In this document: positions 1 to 11,408 of the stretch, piece after piece | Numbering within the stretch: the stretch's first letter is position 1 | Layout: each line of letters starts with the position of its first letter | From: Hexactinellida sp. DTS-2022 | Lineage: Eukaryota > Porifera > Hexactinellida | Length of the DNA stretch: 64,000 nt | Direction: 5' to 3' | Assembly: GCA_028753945.1 (NCBI GenBank) | Contig: JAPNXP010000002.1 | Coordinates: 2,046,001 to 2,110,000 of the forward strand | Notes under the pieces: model-generated | What the model was told of the DNA's origin: nothing | Seen by the model: only the letters and a program-made list of their open reading frames with translations | Database searches by the model: none | Program-made: the position numbers and the translations under genes

Positions 1-813
1 GGGTGACACAAAGTCAGCCTGTGTTTTCTTAACGTGGAAAGGTCAACTTTCAAAAGCTGCTAAATATAAACTATAGACGCGAAATCAACGTCAACGACGT
101 GTTCTGCCAAAGTAGGAAGTTATATAAAAAATCCCGACAGAATCAAATAAGATTAATACCTCGTAACTTCGTTTTGCAAACTAGTCAAAATCAATCAAAT
201 AATGTACAGTCAATAGACAAAAGTATCCGACCATTACATATATTTTACAATAGTTTTGGATATGTTCAGAGTTTTCTCACTCTTTAAATACAATAATATA
301 ATATGTACAAATCGGTATAACAAACGTTACAAGAAGTAAACAATTGTCAAACTTATATTATATTACAATTTGGCACATTAGTGAACTGGCACTGATTTTA
401 CTGATAATTGAGGTGTCAGAGATAAAGAGGGAATTACCGGAAGTGAGATATCATTATTAGAAATTAAACAAACCTCAAAATCCCAAAACAAACAATATAG
501 AGCACAGTAACTTAAAATAGCATTTGGCAGGGATAGGAAACTATGTACACAATAGCCAAAAAATAAGTATTATTTAGATATGGGCTATCGAGATCTAGAA
601 AACTTTTGACCACGTTTGGCGTGGTCAAATTTTTTACACAGTCTCACTCAATATTGTCCGTTATTAAATTTTGATGCTTCTGATGCTATTGTAAAAATTT
701 GAAAAAGATGTGTTGTTAAAATTAATTTGTGTATATATGTGGTAGCTTATCAGCCCAATAAATCGAATTACGCAAGTCGAATAATATCTGAGTTGCGGTT
801 AGTAAGATATGAT
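1..813. other. AT-rich intronic sequence
   Basis: No gene is supported here; short open frames have no recognisable features. A 10-bp perfect hairpin (TTTGACCACG, 5-nt loop) lies at 605-629. Confidence 0.6.
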
Positions 814-821
814 GTTAATGC

Positions 822-1382
822 CAAGGTTGAAACCGAATACTGATATATTTGGTTGAACCGAATATTATTTGCCAAATAGTTGATTACTAGTTGCCAACCT
901 GATATCAGTATTTGGTATTCGGTTGCCAACCTGATATATATCACTATTCGGTATTCGGTTGCCAACCTGATATATATATATCACTATTCCGTATTCGGTC
1001 TCCCGACCGAATATTATCAGTATTCGTATTCGGTAGACTTAACCGAATATTATCAGTATTTGTATTCGCTTGACGTAACCGAGTATTATTAGTGTTCGTA
1101 TTCGGCAGTGTTTTATACAACTATTTGTAAATACGCATAAATCACAAATTAATGTTATTGTATAGGAGAATATCCTATTTTTCTCGCTCCTAATTATTTT
1201 TTTTCCTAAATCATACTCCAAAAGGATCATCTCGCGCTCCTGGATAATTCCCTGGTATTCGGTTGAGGTAATCAAATATTATCAGTATTCGTATTCGGTT
1301 ACTCAACCGAATATCAGTATTCGTATTCGGTAGGGCAACTATTCATGAATACTGATATTCGGTTCGAGAGGTTTCAACCTTG
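822..1382. mobile_element. hAT-like miniature element filled with its own satellite
   Basis: The ends are inverted repeats (CAAGGTTGAAACCGAATA at the left, its complement at the right). They are flanked by perfect 8-bp direct repeats GTTAATGC at 814-821 and 1383-1390, the duplication length of hAT elements. The inside is not unique sequence: it is a degenerate tandem and inverted array of AACCGAATATTATCAGTATT-type units. A second element is inserted at 1106-1254. No coding capacity is visible. Confidence 0.8.
1106..1254 (+). mobile_element. CAGTG...CCTTG miniature element (hAT-like), copy 1
   Basis: This 149-bp element starts CAGTGTTTTATACAACTATT and ends CTGGATAATTCCCTG. It is flanked by perfect 8-bp repeats GTATTCGG (1098-1105 and 1255-1262). 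It lies inside the satellite of the 822-1382 element, so it is younger. Related copies lie at 3009, 14765, 17116 (reverse) and 43965. The duplicated octamer is also a satellite motif, so the TSD alone would be weaker evidence than the shared element boundaries. Confidence 0.8.
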
Positions 1383-1497
1383 GTTAATGCCTATACTTCA
1401 ACATTTATACCAACTATTTGTTAATACGAAAAATACATTACTATAAGTATATAATATATTAAAAGTGATTGAACTAAACTATCTATAGACCTATCTA

Positions 1498-2396
1498 TTA
1501 TATAATCATAGTTGCAGCACTTCGATCTCTTAGTGTGACCATGTTCTCCCCACCAATCACAATTAACTTTAAACGGGATTCCAACAAAACTGGGTCACTT
1601 TCGGATGCTAGTATGACGAAAATATCAATTATATTATCTTCGAAACAGGTCTTTCTGGCTAGATGCTCTCTATACCTGCGAATCAATTTATTGCAGGCCT
1701 CAGTCCCTTCTTCGGAGCAACACTTGACACATGCCCAGCGTTCATTTCTCTCAACAGATCTTCGGAGTGTGCCGATACCTTATGTAAAGTCGGCGAGATG
1801 TTAGCACAAGGAAATGAATCAAGAATTAAGAGATAAGTGTCTCTACAAAGGTTTGCCAAGTTCGATAGTATTTATTCTCCTAACATTATTGAAAATTATT
1901 AGGATGGCAGATAGTTGGCGGTAAAGATTGGAAAGTGGTTATTTGTAAGATTCTTCTACTACTGATAAACAGCATTCAATAAATTGACATTCGTTCGAAA
2001 AAGCTCTTCTAGCAACACTTCCAGTAGATGTCGTTTCTCCAGAAGCGTCTGGTTGATCAACTTTTAAACCGGTCTTTACTTGAACAAGTGTTCTTACAAA
2101 TAATATGGACTGTTTAATAGTTGGAGAGGTAAGTGACACTTAAATTTTTCACCATTCAAATGGTAGACAAGAAGAATGAACCATCTGAAAATACAGGTAT
2201 ATGAGGGTAGAGGAGAAGCAGGTGAATGATTCACAATCTTAAGTTCTTCAAACAAATCAAGGGCATCCGAAATGTGTCTATTAATTGGGAATCCCTGAAT
2301 TACGATTTCGCGATTCTTAAGATCACTATGTGTTGCAGTACATAACTGACAGCTTGCTCTATGCACCAGAAAGAATACCAGCCATTTCCCCATCAA
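1498..2396 (-). pseudogene. Transib / RAG1-related transposase relic
   Basis: Three minus-strand blocks in shifted frames resemble the C-terminal half of Transib transposases, the DDE superfamily related to RAG1. In reading order they are: a CQLC zinc-knuckle block followed by a basic and helical stretch (about 2340-2200); a block with KVDQPDASGETTSTGSVARR (about 2070-2010), like the segment before the catalytic helix; and SEEGTEACNKLIRRYREHLA-RKT (about 1725-1640). The second Glu of SEEG aligns with the family's catalytic Glu (E962 of RAG1). The usual DPVL-type stretch follows. Frameshifts, an in-frame stop upstream of the last block and the missing N-terminal half make it dead. Inverted terminal repeats of the CACWATG type were not found nearby. 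Confidence 0.7.
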
Positions 2397-2832
2397 ATAA
2401 AGATCTAATAATGTCGATCCTTACGAACTCATTATCCACAAGCTTAAAACCCCCACTTTTCAATTTATCTGTGTCTGGGTTGAAATTATCTCAACACTAA
2501 CACTTATTAAATCAATAAAATCTCATTTCCACATATAGGGTGCAGAAACTAATAGTTTCAAGAGTACAAATTCTGAGATTAAATATTTATTGCTATACTA
2601 CCAAGTCTGGTAAGGTAACAGAATACAAGATGGTTATGGAATTTATTATAGCAAGGTATTGTGAGCTTTGGATCATTCAACGATTCATAGATGTGAAAAG
2701 CGTATTTTTAAGTTAATTATATTCATGACTGCTTTTTCCAGTTGCTGAAATTGCATTACAATCAACATGCGGAGATAAGAATATTCAGCAAATCGATGGA
2801 AATGACACTCCCTTTCAATTCAATGTAAATAA
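2397..2832. other. AT-rich intronic sequence
   Basis: I see no gene or clear repeat boundary in this stretch. Confidence 0.5.
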
Positions 2833-2977
2833 ATGAAAATTCACTTAATCGCACATAATTCGCGCCCTCTAAGAGATAAAAATCTGAAAATTTAATAACT
2901 GCGAAGCGTTTGGTGCGTCGTTGTTGTGCTTTGCCGCGAAGCGACCTAGCAAGCGAAGCGCGCTAGTGATAAATAAA
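2833..2977 (+). repeat. Dispersed repeat with Helitron-like CTAGT end
   Basis: The left half (GAAAATTCACTTA, CGCGCCCTCTAAGAGATAAA) recurs near 19955-20005, 29830-29880 and 45250-45300. The right half ends GCGAAGCGACC...AAGCGAAGCGCGCTAGT, shared with 26031-26066 and, reversed, 29599-29630. An end in CTAGT is compatible with a Helitron-like 3' terminus. The call stays tentative because no 5' terminus or Rep/helicase gene is present. Confidence 0.5.
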
Positions 2978-3008
2978 TCGGAATCTGCAGAAAACTATCA
3001 GAATATAG

Positions 3009-3179
3009 CAGTGTAATATAAAGCCATTTGGAAAACGCTACTAATCCTGGTCTGATCCAATCTACATACACCTAATCACAAGTTAATGATACGGTATAGG
3101 AAAGGATTCAAAATTTTCGCGCTCTTTTTCTCAAAATCATGCTCCTCAAGTTGTGTCTCGCGCACCTGGATATTCCTTG
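3009..3179 (+). mobile_element. CAGTG...CCTTG miniature element, copy 2
   Basis: It shares starts, ends and interior (GATCCAATCT, ACGGTATAGGA, CTCGCGCACCTGGAT) with the copies at 1106, 14765 and 17116. The flanks no longer show a clean 8-bp duplication, so it is probably an older insertion. Confidence 0.65.
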
Positions 3180-3215
3180 GATTAGAAGGGTTGGTATAAC
3201 TAGTATTCACAACCA

Positions 3216-3545
3216 AGGGTGGGTTGGTTAACCGATCAGAGGCTACGGTTACAATTCGATTTCACGCCACGGTTAACCGGTTAACAGCCCATCCTACTCA
3301 ATACAATAAATGCTTTATAAATTCTTTATTATACTACAGAATAATACACAGCTGTTAAAAGTATAACCGCATAAGTATATTAACTATTACATTTCGTACT
3401 TTAGGTAAATTTAAATCAGTGTTGTCTAAGAAAATATATTAAGTGGTGATAAGCAACTCTGCTGATATTCAACAGACCGGTTAACTGGTTAATAATATCT
3501 CTAACCGTTAACCGATGTCAGCAACGGTTAACCGAATCCAGCATT
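3216..3545. repeat. GGTTAACCG-rich inverted element
   Basis: The region starts AAGGGTGGGTTGGTTAACCG and contains many copies of the palindrome GGTTAACCG and of ACCGGTTAAC, concentrated near both ends (3220-3295 and 3475-3540). The style matches the CARGGTTGGG elements at 822, 42980 and 59920. No exact target duplication was found. Confidence 0.5.
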
Positions 3546-4070
3546 GTCACAACAAATCCAAACAAAATTTGTAATTTAGTGCAAATTAATTATAGATATA
3601 CATGAATACCTATACAACTTTCAAGCTCTGCTTAATTTCGGAATTAGTAGTTCAAACGTCACGTAATGCTTTAAATGGGGGAGGGGCTAGATGTGTCAAT
3701 AAAAGTGTGACAGATCATCCAATATATAATAAACAGGTCAGAAGTTTAAATTTTTCTAGGATGTTTAAAAATACGTCACATTAGTTATTTGTAGTAAATA
3801 CGGCTACAGCTTTAAGTGGACAAGTGGACTATCGAAAAAATTACCAAAATATGAAAGTGAAAATTAACTTATTAATGAAAGGAAATAGTAGGTCATAATT
3901 AAACACCAAACTTGATGATACTCAAAATGAAAAAGAATTCACTATGGAATAAATATTGTCAATAATTAGTTAATTGTGATCAGTGATGTAAAATAAATTC
4001 TTTTCGGGTAAATTCTGTTTGATATCATTAAAATAATATAGTCACCAATCTACATATTATAAAAACATAC
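3546..4070. other. Intronic sequence left of the host exon
   Basis: Short open frames are present but unsupported. This would be the next intron of the minus-strand host gene, because a donor site sits at 4070. Confidence 0.4.
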
Positions 4071-4324
4071 TTGACAAAATCCATCGGAAAGTTTTTTTAA
4101 GGTTTCTGAATCAATCCGAAATGAATCATCAAAATAAAAAGTCTGAGGGCGTTTTGGCTTTTTTGGTTTGCTGGTGTCCAGAGAGTTTATATTAGAATCC
4201 AAACTGTGTTTATGTGAACAAATATTTTCCAGAACAGGACTTGTAGGTACTATAACCATATTTTCAAGGAAAAAACTAGAATGTTCAAAAGGCAAGCTTG
4301 AGTTATCATCATCAGAAGTGGTGT
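4071..4324 (-). CDS. Host amphiphysin/BIN-like gene, downstream exon (linker region)
   Basis: This minus-strand exon is bounded by an acceptor (TTTTATAG before ACACCACTTC) and a donor (TTTTGTCAA then GTATGTTT). It is 254 nt long: two bases that complete a split codon, then 84 codons ending in phase 0. The phase matches the exon at 27411-27780, which ends with one base of a codon (A|AC gives Asn). The peptide is rich in Ser, Asp, Lys and Pro (for example SKPKKPKRPQTF), has no recognised domain and looks like a disordered linker. In amphiphysin/BIN proteins the BAR domain is usually followed by such a linker and then an SH3 domain. No SH3 exon was found in the window, so it may lie further left or be absent. 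Confidence 0.6.
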
Positions 4325-5053
4325 CTATAAAAGAATTTGCAGTGTGATTGTATAAGATTAATTCAAGTCATTATGTTTATAAATATTTCCTTTTTTTGAT
4401 TTCACAAACTAAAATATTATGTAATTTTCCTTCAAATAATAACAGAAATCAGTTGAAATAATGTGAATTGAAAGGTCTCATTCAATTAAGATCACATACA
4501 CATTATTTTTATGCAATTATACATCAATGTGTATAAAATAATAGACAGTCGTTAATACGCAAAGATAAGCAAAAATATCGGTTAAGAACAAGTGCTCTAG
4601 AGTAGCAAAAGAGAAATTTAATATTTCAAACAGATTGAAACAAACTATTAACATCATAATTGGATATAAAAAACGCATTATATATTAGGAACTAAATATT
4701 CTACAAAAAATAGATATTTAATGTAATCTAATCCAATCAATAAAGTTTATTATCGGAGTAGATTCTCAACAAATAACACAGTGGGAATTTGTAGGGGTGT
4801 GGGTTGAAATAAGAATCTATGCTAGATAGACTCTAATGAAGTAATATTGACATATAGGTTATCGGTAGGTGCAAACTGAATGGCATCAAAAAATGATGTA
4901 TAGTCTCCTAAACAGCTTTAGACAAAGTATGATAATTCAGTGATAAATTATAGGTTAGTCAATAAAATTTATTGTTTACCATGGTTATTTATTATATTTC
5001 TTGAACATGGTATAATCCTTTCAAAAATCCAATATATATATATAGTAATAGTA
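4325..5053. other. AT-rich intronic sequence
   Basis: I see no supported gene or bounded element in this stretch. Confidence 0.5.
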
Positions 5054-5103
5054 CACGCCGCATAATTGGGACACCGGTTAATCGGGACAACCGGATATTT
5101 GGG
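5054..5103 (+). repeat. Left end of a Tigger-like element (eroded)
   Basis: CGCCGCATAATTGGGACA at 5056-5073, followed by GGTTAATCGGGACAA, resembles the reverse complement of the element end at 10135 (CTCCGCTGAATTGGGACA). It could be the partner of that end, with the P-like element at 6205-9730 inserted between them, or a separate fragment. Confidence 0.4.
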
Positions 5104-6204
5104 ACAACTCCCCAAGAATCAAATCTTTTCCATATAAGCTAATACATCACAGTGGTTTATTTGGACCATTCACAGGAATTAGGTATTTCCAGGTCAGATA
5201 GACCTATCAAATGTATTATCTACCAATAGGTTATCGATACCTGTGAATCAATTTATGGACTCAGAAAATTAGTATGGCTTCTTATTTTTAAGTTATGACG
5301 TCATAGTATTTTTTTAGACTCCCATAGTTTCCACAAATATTTGCCAAATTTGTATTTTCAAATAAACTAGAGCTAATTAATTTATGTGCAACTCTAAATA
5401 AATGCATGGTGTAGATATAAATTAACTTGATAATGTAATTCGAGATCCTAGGCCTGTTAAATAACCAGTTTTATTAACATCAACGATTCGACCAATTTTT
5501 TTAAATCCAATTTTGGCATTTGATCACCTTTGCGTTTTCTATTCCATTACAGCAACCTGTATAGATTCTGCAACCCGTATACTTCTAAATTATTCATTGT
5601 AGTTTACTAATAGATGAAATTTCGATAAGAAAAATTAAAATCTTGGTATATGAATTTAAAAAGCCCCCGTATATAGACAAGTAGATTTTGGTTTGCGCGG
5701 GTTTGCGCGGGGTTAGAAAGTGGTTAAAACAGAAGTTTATTAGGTCATTATAAGATAAAAACGTGTCTGGGTACACGGCACTTGACGGCACCACAAAATT
5801 AGGCACTTCCTAAAAAGGTATATATCTGTCCGGACTTTTAGTTGAAACATATTTTGTAATGATCCACTACACTTAGAGTTGACGTGATATATATTTGAAA
5901 CTCAACTGTTTTAGGATGATCTAAGGTACAATAATATGTATTGAAAGTCTTAGGTCATAATGAAAGAAGCCTACAGAGAATATGAGCATGATCTAAAGCA
6001 AGATTATGAAACCACAAAATTCAAAAATAAAATGATTCTGTTGTGTCATGATTTGATGCATTATATCTCCTAAACCCTTTCGAATTTTTAGCTGAAATTT
6101 ATCTTTCCTACGTTTTAGCTTATGCTTAAAACGATAAAAATGGTTTAGTGTGATTTGAGAACATTGAAATTTTGCACTACTTCCTGTCAATAAGCCACTG
6201 TGTA
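5104..6204. other. Sequence between element ends
   Basis: No coding region is supported. If 5054 and 10135 are one element, this is its left interior. Confidence 0.4.
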
Positions 6205-9200
6205 CATAGCCTACTTTACTCAGGCCTGACAATAGAATCAAAATTTGTCACCACGGATACAATCGAAGGCGGTTATAAACTGGGGCGAAAGTGTAGTTCG
6301 TAACTTGGAGATATGTTAAATATTATCTCGATAATTGTGGTTGAGGAATAATTTTCCGTATTTAATTTTTGTACAACCATAATATTTTTATTTTTTATTT
6401 AGTTATAAAGTTAATTGAATAAACGTTAAATTTTGTTACATTTTCCCAAACTTACCCCACTATTTTTATATAGATATTTTATTTTAACTCCTAATTCTCA
6501 CTAGCTAATTATATTATCTCCATTACTTTATTTAGCTGATATAATTAATGCCTAACAAGTGCTCAGCACCTAATTGTTTCAGCAACTATTACCCTGACGA
6601 TCCTTATATTCCAGTATTTAAGCTTCCTAACAAGCCGCCTGAATTACGCCAGGAATGGATCACTGCTCTACGCCGAGTTAATTTGACAGATTTTAAATTT
6701 ATCTTTGTTTGTGCTAAACATTTTCGTGAAGACGACATCGAGAATGTTTTTAAAGTGCCAAATCCTGATGGGTCCTTTTCTGAAATCCCAAGAGCCCAAC
6801 CTAAGTTACGAACAGGAGCAGTTCCATCTATCTTACCTGGTTGTTCTTCATATTATTCAAAACCATCAGCTCCTATACATCGGCTATCTTTTGATGAAAA
6901 GGAGTATGATCATTTCACTCGAGCCATACAGCTAAGTTGTGTTTCACAAAAAGAAGAAGAAGAGGTTTATCGTGTTACTACTTTAAAAGAGTTGAAAGAG
7001 AAGTTATTGTCCCAAAACATTCCTTCTAATTGGGTGTCTTGGCAACCCAACGATGGTGAATTTCATCTAATATCACTTTGTAAAATAAATCACCACATTT
7101 CAGTTCAGTCTTCCCTGACTATATATTCTAGTCTAACTGTAACAGCATTCCGGGGAGAAGAGCCTATATCTCTATCATTACCTGTGATAAATGATGTTAG
7201 ACAAATTGAGCTTCTAATTGCTGAGATCGATAGCAAAACAATTATTAATTCTACCTCTAATTCTATCCAGCTACACATCACGAATGCTTGTAGAAATATT
7301 AACAGAGCAATTGTTAAACTTGAAGTCAGTATTTCAAAATCTATAGACGGAGACTCAACTACTCTCGACGATTCTTCTAGACTAGCTCGCCTTCAGTTTA
7401 TCATTTGTCAACTCGAGAACTCTACCATTCCCAAGAACCGCAGAAGATACAACGTCCTTAGCCAAGTTTTGGCACTGAAATCCCATCTTATCTCTCCTAG
7501 CTGCTACAAATATCTACAATCTCTAGAGTGCCTATCTCTCCCTCATGTACATACACTTGAAAAACTTTATTCCTCTATTGGGTTAGAAAGTGACTATATG
7601 AGTTATCTTAATCAAGCAACTACAAATTTTTCTTCTCAAGAAAGAAACGTAATTGTTCAAATGGACGAAATTCACGTTACATCCGATGTTTCTTATAAGG
7701 GTGGGCGAATAATTGGTTCTTGTGTTGATTCTGACGACCCTATTAAGACAGTTTTCGCAATAATGGTTTCAAGTTTGCACAAAAAGTGGTCTACTGTTGT
7801 TAGATTAATTCCTCATTCTACAACTAGTGCACAAGTTATTTATCCTGTCATTATACAGGTAATTGCTGATATAGAACGGTGTGGACTTTCAGTTCAGGTG
7901 TTGTGCACTGATAACTATCCACTAAATGTAAGTATTTTTAAGTTATTTTCCTCTGATAAAAAAACCCTACAACCTGTCGTCCCTCATCCATTATTCGCAA
8001 ACAGATCACTTGTACTAATGTTTGATTTTGTGCATATACTTAAGACGATTCGTAACAATTGGCTGAATCTAAAAAATGAAAACCAAACTTTTGTGTATCC
8101 AAAGTTTGAAGATTTTTCACCTAACTGCACTCGATTCCCTCTTAACCTACAAACAGCTTCTTTTGATGATATTCGAACGATTTATAAGTTGGAACAAAAC
8201 AGTATCGCGAAACTTGCACCGCGTCTTACAGCAAAAGCATGTTGGCCTTCCAAACTAGAACGGCAGAATGTTAAATTGGCTCTCCGCATATTTGATGACT
8301 CTACTAGTGCAGCTCTAAAGATTTCTAATGAACCCCGACTCGAAAGGTTTAAACACCAGACTGCAGAATTCATTGATATAATTGTTATGGTGTGGAAGAT
8401 TTTTAATGTCAATAGGCCGAACAAAGACGTTCGTTTGAATGACGAATTTTCTAAACAACTAGTACTAAATGATCCTAGATTTGGGTTAATTACTCGCATT
8501 GTTAACTGGCTATATACTTGGAGATCCTTACCAGGAAAACAAGGTAAATTAACACCCCAGACTTTTACAAGCTTCAAACATACTTGTGAAGCGCTACCCA
8601 TTTTAGTCAATCACTTAACTTCTCAATGCGGATTTTCATATGTACTCACCTATTTCCTCCAGACAGATCCACTAGAACACCACTTCGGGTTGTATAGAAT
8701 GATGTCTGGATCAAACTATCACGTCTCATATGGCCAAATACTAGAAACTGAACGACGGCTCAAGATATCTAGTATATTGAAACTGTTTTCCCAGGAACCC
8801 TCTTCAAAAGAAAATAATCTGGGTTCGTTTATCAAATCTTTCTCACCGAAAGAAGACGTCTGTGATTCTCCTATCATAGATTTAGCACCATTTCTCTCAA
8901 AGCTACAAGATATTTCTACTGTAATCATTGGTTGCGAAACTCTTCAATCTTTAACATTTATTGCAGGTTATTTCGTGCATCAATACTTGAAGAACAAGAA
9001 ATTAACGCATTGTCGTGTCTGCCAAGATTTATTAATTATTGATAAGTACTTATTGTTTGATCCAGAAGAAGCTAAATTATATAAGCTCATTGAAATCTTG
9101 GACAGAGGATCATTGAAGTGGCCTTCAAATTCTGTCTTAGAGTCGATCATTATTGTTTGGAGAATTCTAATCACTCTAAGACAAGATATTGATGTCTGGA

Positions 9201-9730
9201 CAAGATTTGTCACTGAAAAACCTCGGCAAATATTAATTGATCTGTCTATTAGAATCCTTGAGAATGACTCTAGTGAACCCTGGCGCAACAGATGCTCAAT
9301 TTGTAATACTGATGGTTGGGAGATCATACGTAAATTGTTTTTTGTAGCCTCAAACTGTCTTATCTCCAACATGGTTAAAAATTATAATTCACATGTATCC
9401 TCAAGAGGAGAAGATAATCGTAAATTAAAGAAACTAAGAGTTCAGTAATCAAGTACTTCGCAAGCAATACTTTATTGTAGCATTTTAATTGTTATATGAA
9501 TAATTAATTAACAATAGTGTTTAGTGTATAGTGAAAAACACTAATAAACCTCATTTTAACTAAAAATGAATACTATTTCTTTATTGTAAACTATTGGCTA
9601 GGCCATTGTCTGATGTAAAATTATTGTAGCCCATCTAGCGCCTACATATGATTCTATTTTAAATTAATGATTTATGCCTTCGTTTTTATCCATGGTGTTT
9701 TACTGTCAGGCCTGAGTAAAGTAGGCTATG
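6205..9730 (+). mobile_element. P-element-like transposon (THAP9 type), apparently complete
   Basis: The element is 3,526 bp and is bounded by near-perfect inverted repeats of about 30 bp. The left one at 6205-6234 starts CATAGCCTACTTTACTCAGG, and the right one at 9701-9730 is its reverse complement with one mismatch. It holds a single intact transposase frame at 6548-9448, with about 340 bp before it and 280 bp after it. P elements make 8-bp target duplications. The flanks here (ACTGTGTA on the left, GCTAATAC on the right) do not match, so one flank may have decayed or rearranged. Intact coding sequence and nearly identical TIRs suggest recent activity. Confidence 0.85.
6548..9448 (+). CDS. 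THAP-domain P-element transposase
   Basis: This is a 966-residue, uninterrupted frame. Residues 1-92 form a THAP zinc-finger DNA-binding domain: Cys5, Cys10, Cys55 and His58 make the C2CH site, and AVPSIL at 91-96 is the closing AVP box. A helical region follows, then an RNase-H-like DDE core. Asp373 (QMDEIHV), Asp455 (CTDN), and Asp707 with Glu710 (DPLEHHFG) match the spacing of the P-element/THAP9 catalytic acidic residues, with the GTP-binding-type insertion expected between the second and third. A CysXXCys motif (CRVCQ, near 822) and CSICN near 917 add possible metal sites in the tail. The start is the first ATG, directly before the THAP Cys, and the same start is kept in the dead relative at 21651. 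An AATAAA lies about 95 bp after the stop. It would cut and paste its own element through the 6205/9701 ends. Confidence 0.9.
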   Translation: MPNKCSAPNCFSNYYPDDPYIPVFKLPNKPPELRQEWITALRRVNLTDFKFIFVCAKHFREDDIENVFKVPNPDGSFSEIPRAQPKLRTGAVPSILPGCSSYYSKPSAPIHRLSFDEKEYDHFTRAIQLSCVSQKEEEEVYRVTTLKELKEKLLSQNIPSNWVSWQPNDGEFHLISLCKINHHISVQSSLTIYSSLTVTAFRGEEPISLSLPVINDVRQIELLIAEIDSKTIINSTSNSIQLHITNACRNINRAIVKLEVSISKSIDGDSTTLDDSSRLARLQFIICQLENSTIPKNRRRYNVLSQVLALKSHLISPSCYKYLQSLECLSLPHVHTLEKLYSSIGLESDYMSYLNQATTNFSSQERNVIVQMDEIHVTSDVSYKGGRIIGSCVDSDDPIKTVFAIMVSSLHKKWSTVVRLIPHSTTSAQVIYPVIIQVIADIERCGLSVQVLCTDNYPLNVSIFKLFSSDKKTLQPVVPHPLFANRSLVLMFDFVHILKTIRNNWLNLKNENQTFVYPKFEDFSPNCTRFPLNLQTASFDDIRTIYKLEQNSIAKLAPRLTAKACWPSKLERQNVKLALRIFDDSTSAALKISNEPRLERFKHQTAEFIDIIVMVWKIFNVNRPNKDVRLNDEFSKQLVLNDPRFGLITRIVNWLYTWRSLPGKQGKLTPQTFTSFKHTCEALPILVNHLTSQCGFSYVLTYFLQTDPLEHHFGLYRMMSGSNYHVSYGQILETERRLKISSILKLFSQEPSSKENNLGSFIKSFSPKEDVCDSPIIDLAPFLSKLQDISTVIIGCETLQSLTFIAGYFVHQYLKNKKLTHCRVCQDLLIIDKYLLFDPEEAKLYKLIEILDRGSLKWPSNSVLESIIIVWRILITLRQDIDVWTRFVTEKPRQILIDLSIRILENDSSEPWRNRCSICNTDGWEIIRKLFFVASNCLISNMVKNYNSHVSSRGEDNRKLKKLRVQ

Positions 9731-9748
9731 GCTAATACTAAAATTTCG

Positions 9749-10135
9749 GTTAATCGGGATAAAAACCGCTTAATCGAGACAAACTCAAGTAATTGGGTAC
9801 AAAATTGGTGTTTGCTCAATATAAAATTAATATTGATCAGAACAAATTCAAATAATCTTGATAGATTCTGATAAAGGTATATAACAAATATCTAAATCGG
9901 GTCAATTGTCTTATTGATTTCAGTAAATCGCAATTTACCAGAAATTATGACCTGAGATTCACGGATAGTGAGTAGCCTCAAGGATCCGCAGACAGTGGAG
10001 AAATTGTTATAACAGGTTCAAAACTGAAATTGTTGTAAATGGCTACTTTATATAAATTTTAGGTAAATTGGGAACTCCGCTTAATTGGGACAAGAGGCCT
10101 GAAACAAACGTGTCCCAATTCAGCGGAGTAGACTG
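9749..10135. mobile_element. Right end of a Tigger-like element
   Basis: The sequence ends GTCCCAATTCAGCGGAGTAG-ACTG followed by TA, the typical pogo/Tigger terminus. Several internal CGCTTAATTGGGACA-type subrepeats are present (near 9752, 9766, 10076 and 10110). The matching left end may be at 5054. Confidence 0.55.
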
Positions 10136-10137
10136 TA

Positions 10138-11408
10138 GTTCAAGCCATTAAGTGTCCCACGTACCACCTTTTCGTGCATTTCGAAACTGTTTCATTTGAA
10201 TATTACATCATCTAGCTTTTAGAACAAGTAAACCCTATTTTGGGAAAGTTTCCACAAATTATCGGTCAGTTCAGCACCCTACTAAACTTTAATTCATAAA
10301 ATTGACACCAAATTGTTTGATTTTAGTCAGATCCCAAATGATCGAAATCATGGCCTACTATATTATACGGCTAGATAAGTCAAGTATTTGCTTACATCGG
10401 ATTTAACCACAATGACGTAATCAAATATACATACCCATATATGGAAATTACTACTCTATACTATTCAAATAAATGAAAAAATTAGAAAATGTAACAATGT
10501 ACTCCTCTATAGTTCCAAAATAAAATTAATGATCAAAATAATCTTAAGATGGCAGAATTCTTGCGATGGAACGAATTGTACGGTGGATTATTTCGTGATC
10601 CCGAATAATAAACTCGTAATTCTATCTTCAAATTACTGCCCAAAAACATATTGCCGTCTTCTTTATTCCATAAGGAAGTAAATATTTTTGTGCCCGCATT
10701 GTGCGCCGTGTTTACACCCTATTAAATAATCCTAGGGATAATACTGGTCATCGAGTGTTGGTGCCGGTTGGGCGCGGGTTAATGTGAGTTAGTTGTGGGG
10801 TGGTACGAGTGTGGAGTTGGCGCAGTATTAAACTGAGCACAGATCAAATCCAAATTTGAGGCCCTTCCCACAATTGGATTTGGCAAAAAATTACACACCT
10901 TAAAGGGGAGATACGGACGTTTCTGAATCTGGATAAAAAACTTTTAATTTTAATTTTTTATATTTATTTTTGACAACAATTTTTCGATATTGAATTTGAA
11001 ACTTTGCATACATGTTTGCGACTAAGGGACGTTTCTTATGTCAAAATATTTCAAAAAAATATTAATATTCCTATGAGATATAGCTTGGCATATTTTAACA
11101 TCTATTTACTATAGATTATATATTTCTATATTGATCGAGTGACCAAGCACATGTGCTACTGTTATCATCTATTTGTTGATAATTGCTAATCTAAATTATT
11201 ATTTACTTCTATTTCATACAAAGACAACTGATGTTTTAATACACAATACCTCACAGACAATACCTAATACAGAATAAACATATAATATTAACTTTTGTAT
11301 GTAAGATGAGAGAGAAATAGATAGAATGGAGTTAAATAGCATAAGTAACATAGATGATGATGGTAAATATCGATTGAATATAGAATGGACTAGTCTAATA
11401 GCTCTAAT
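10138..11408. other. Intronic sequence
   Basis: I see no supported gene in this stretch. Confidence 0.5.

Noticed and set aside
890..1370. Telomere-like or centromeric satellite from the CCGAATA repeats
   Set aside because: The array is bounded by inverted ends and an 8-bp duplication, so it is the interior of a transposon.
8182..8610. Minus-strand 142-codon frame inside the transposase gene
   Set aside because: It is an antisense shadow of the intact THAP transposase, which has clear motifs.
6197..9738. 8-bp target duplication for the first P-like element
   Set aside because: The flanking octamers ACTGTGTA and GCTAATAC do not match, so none is claimed.
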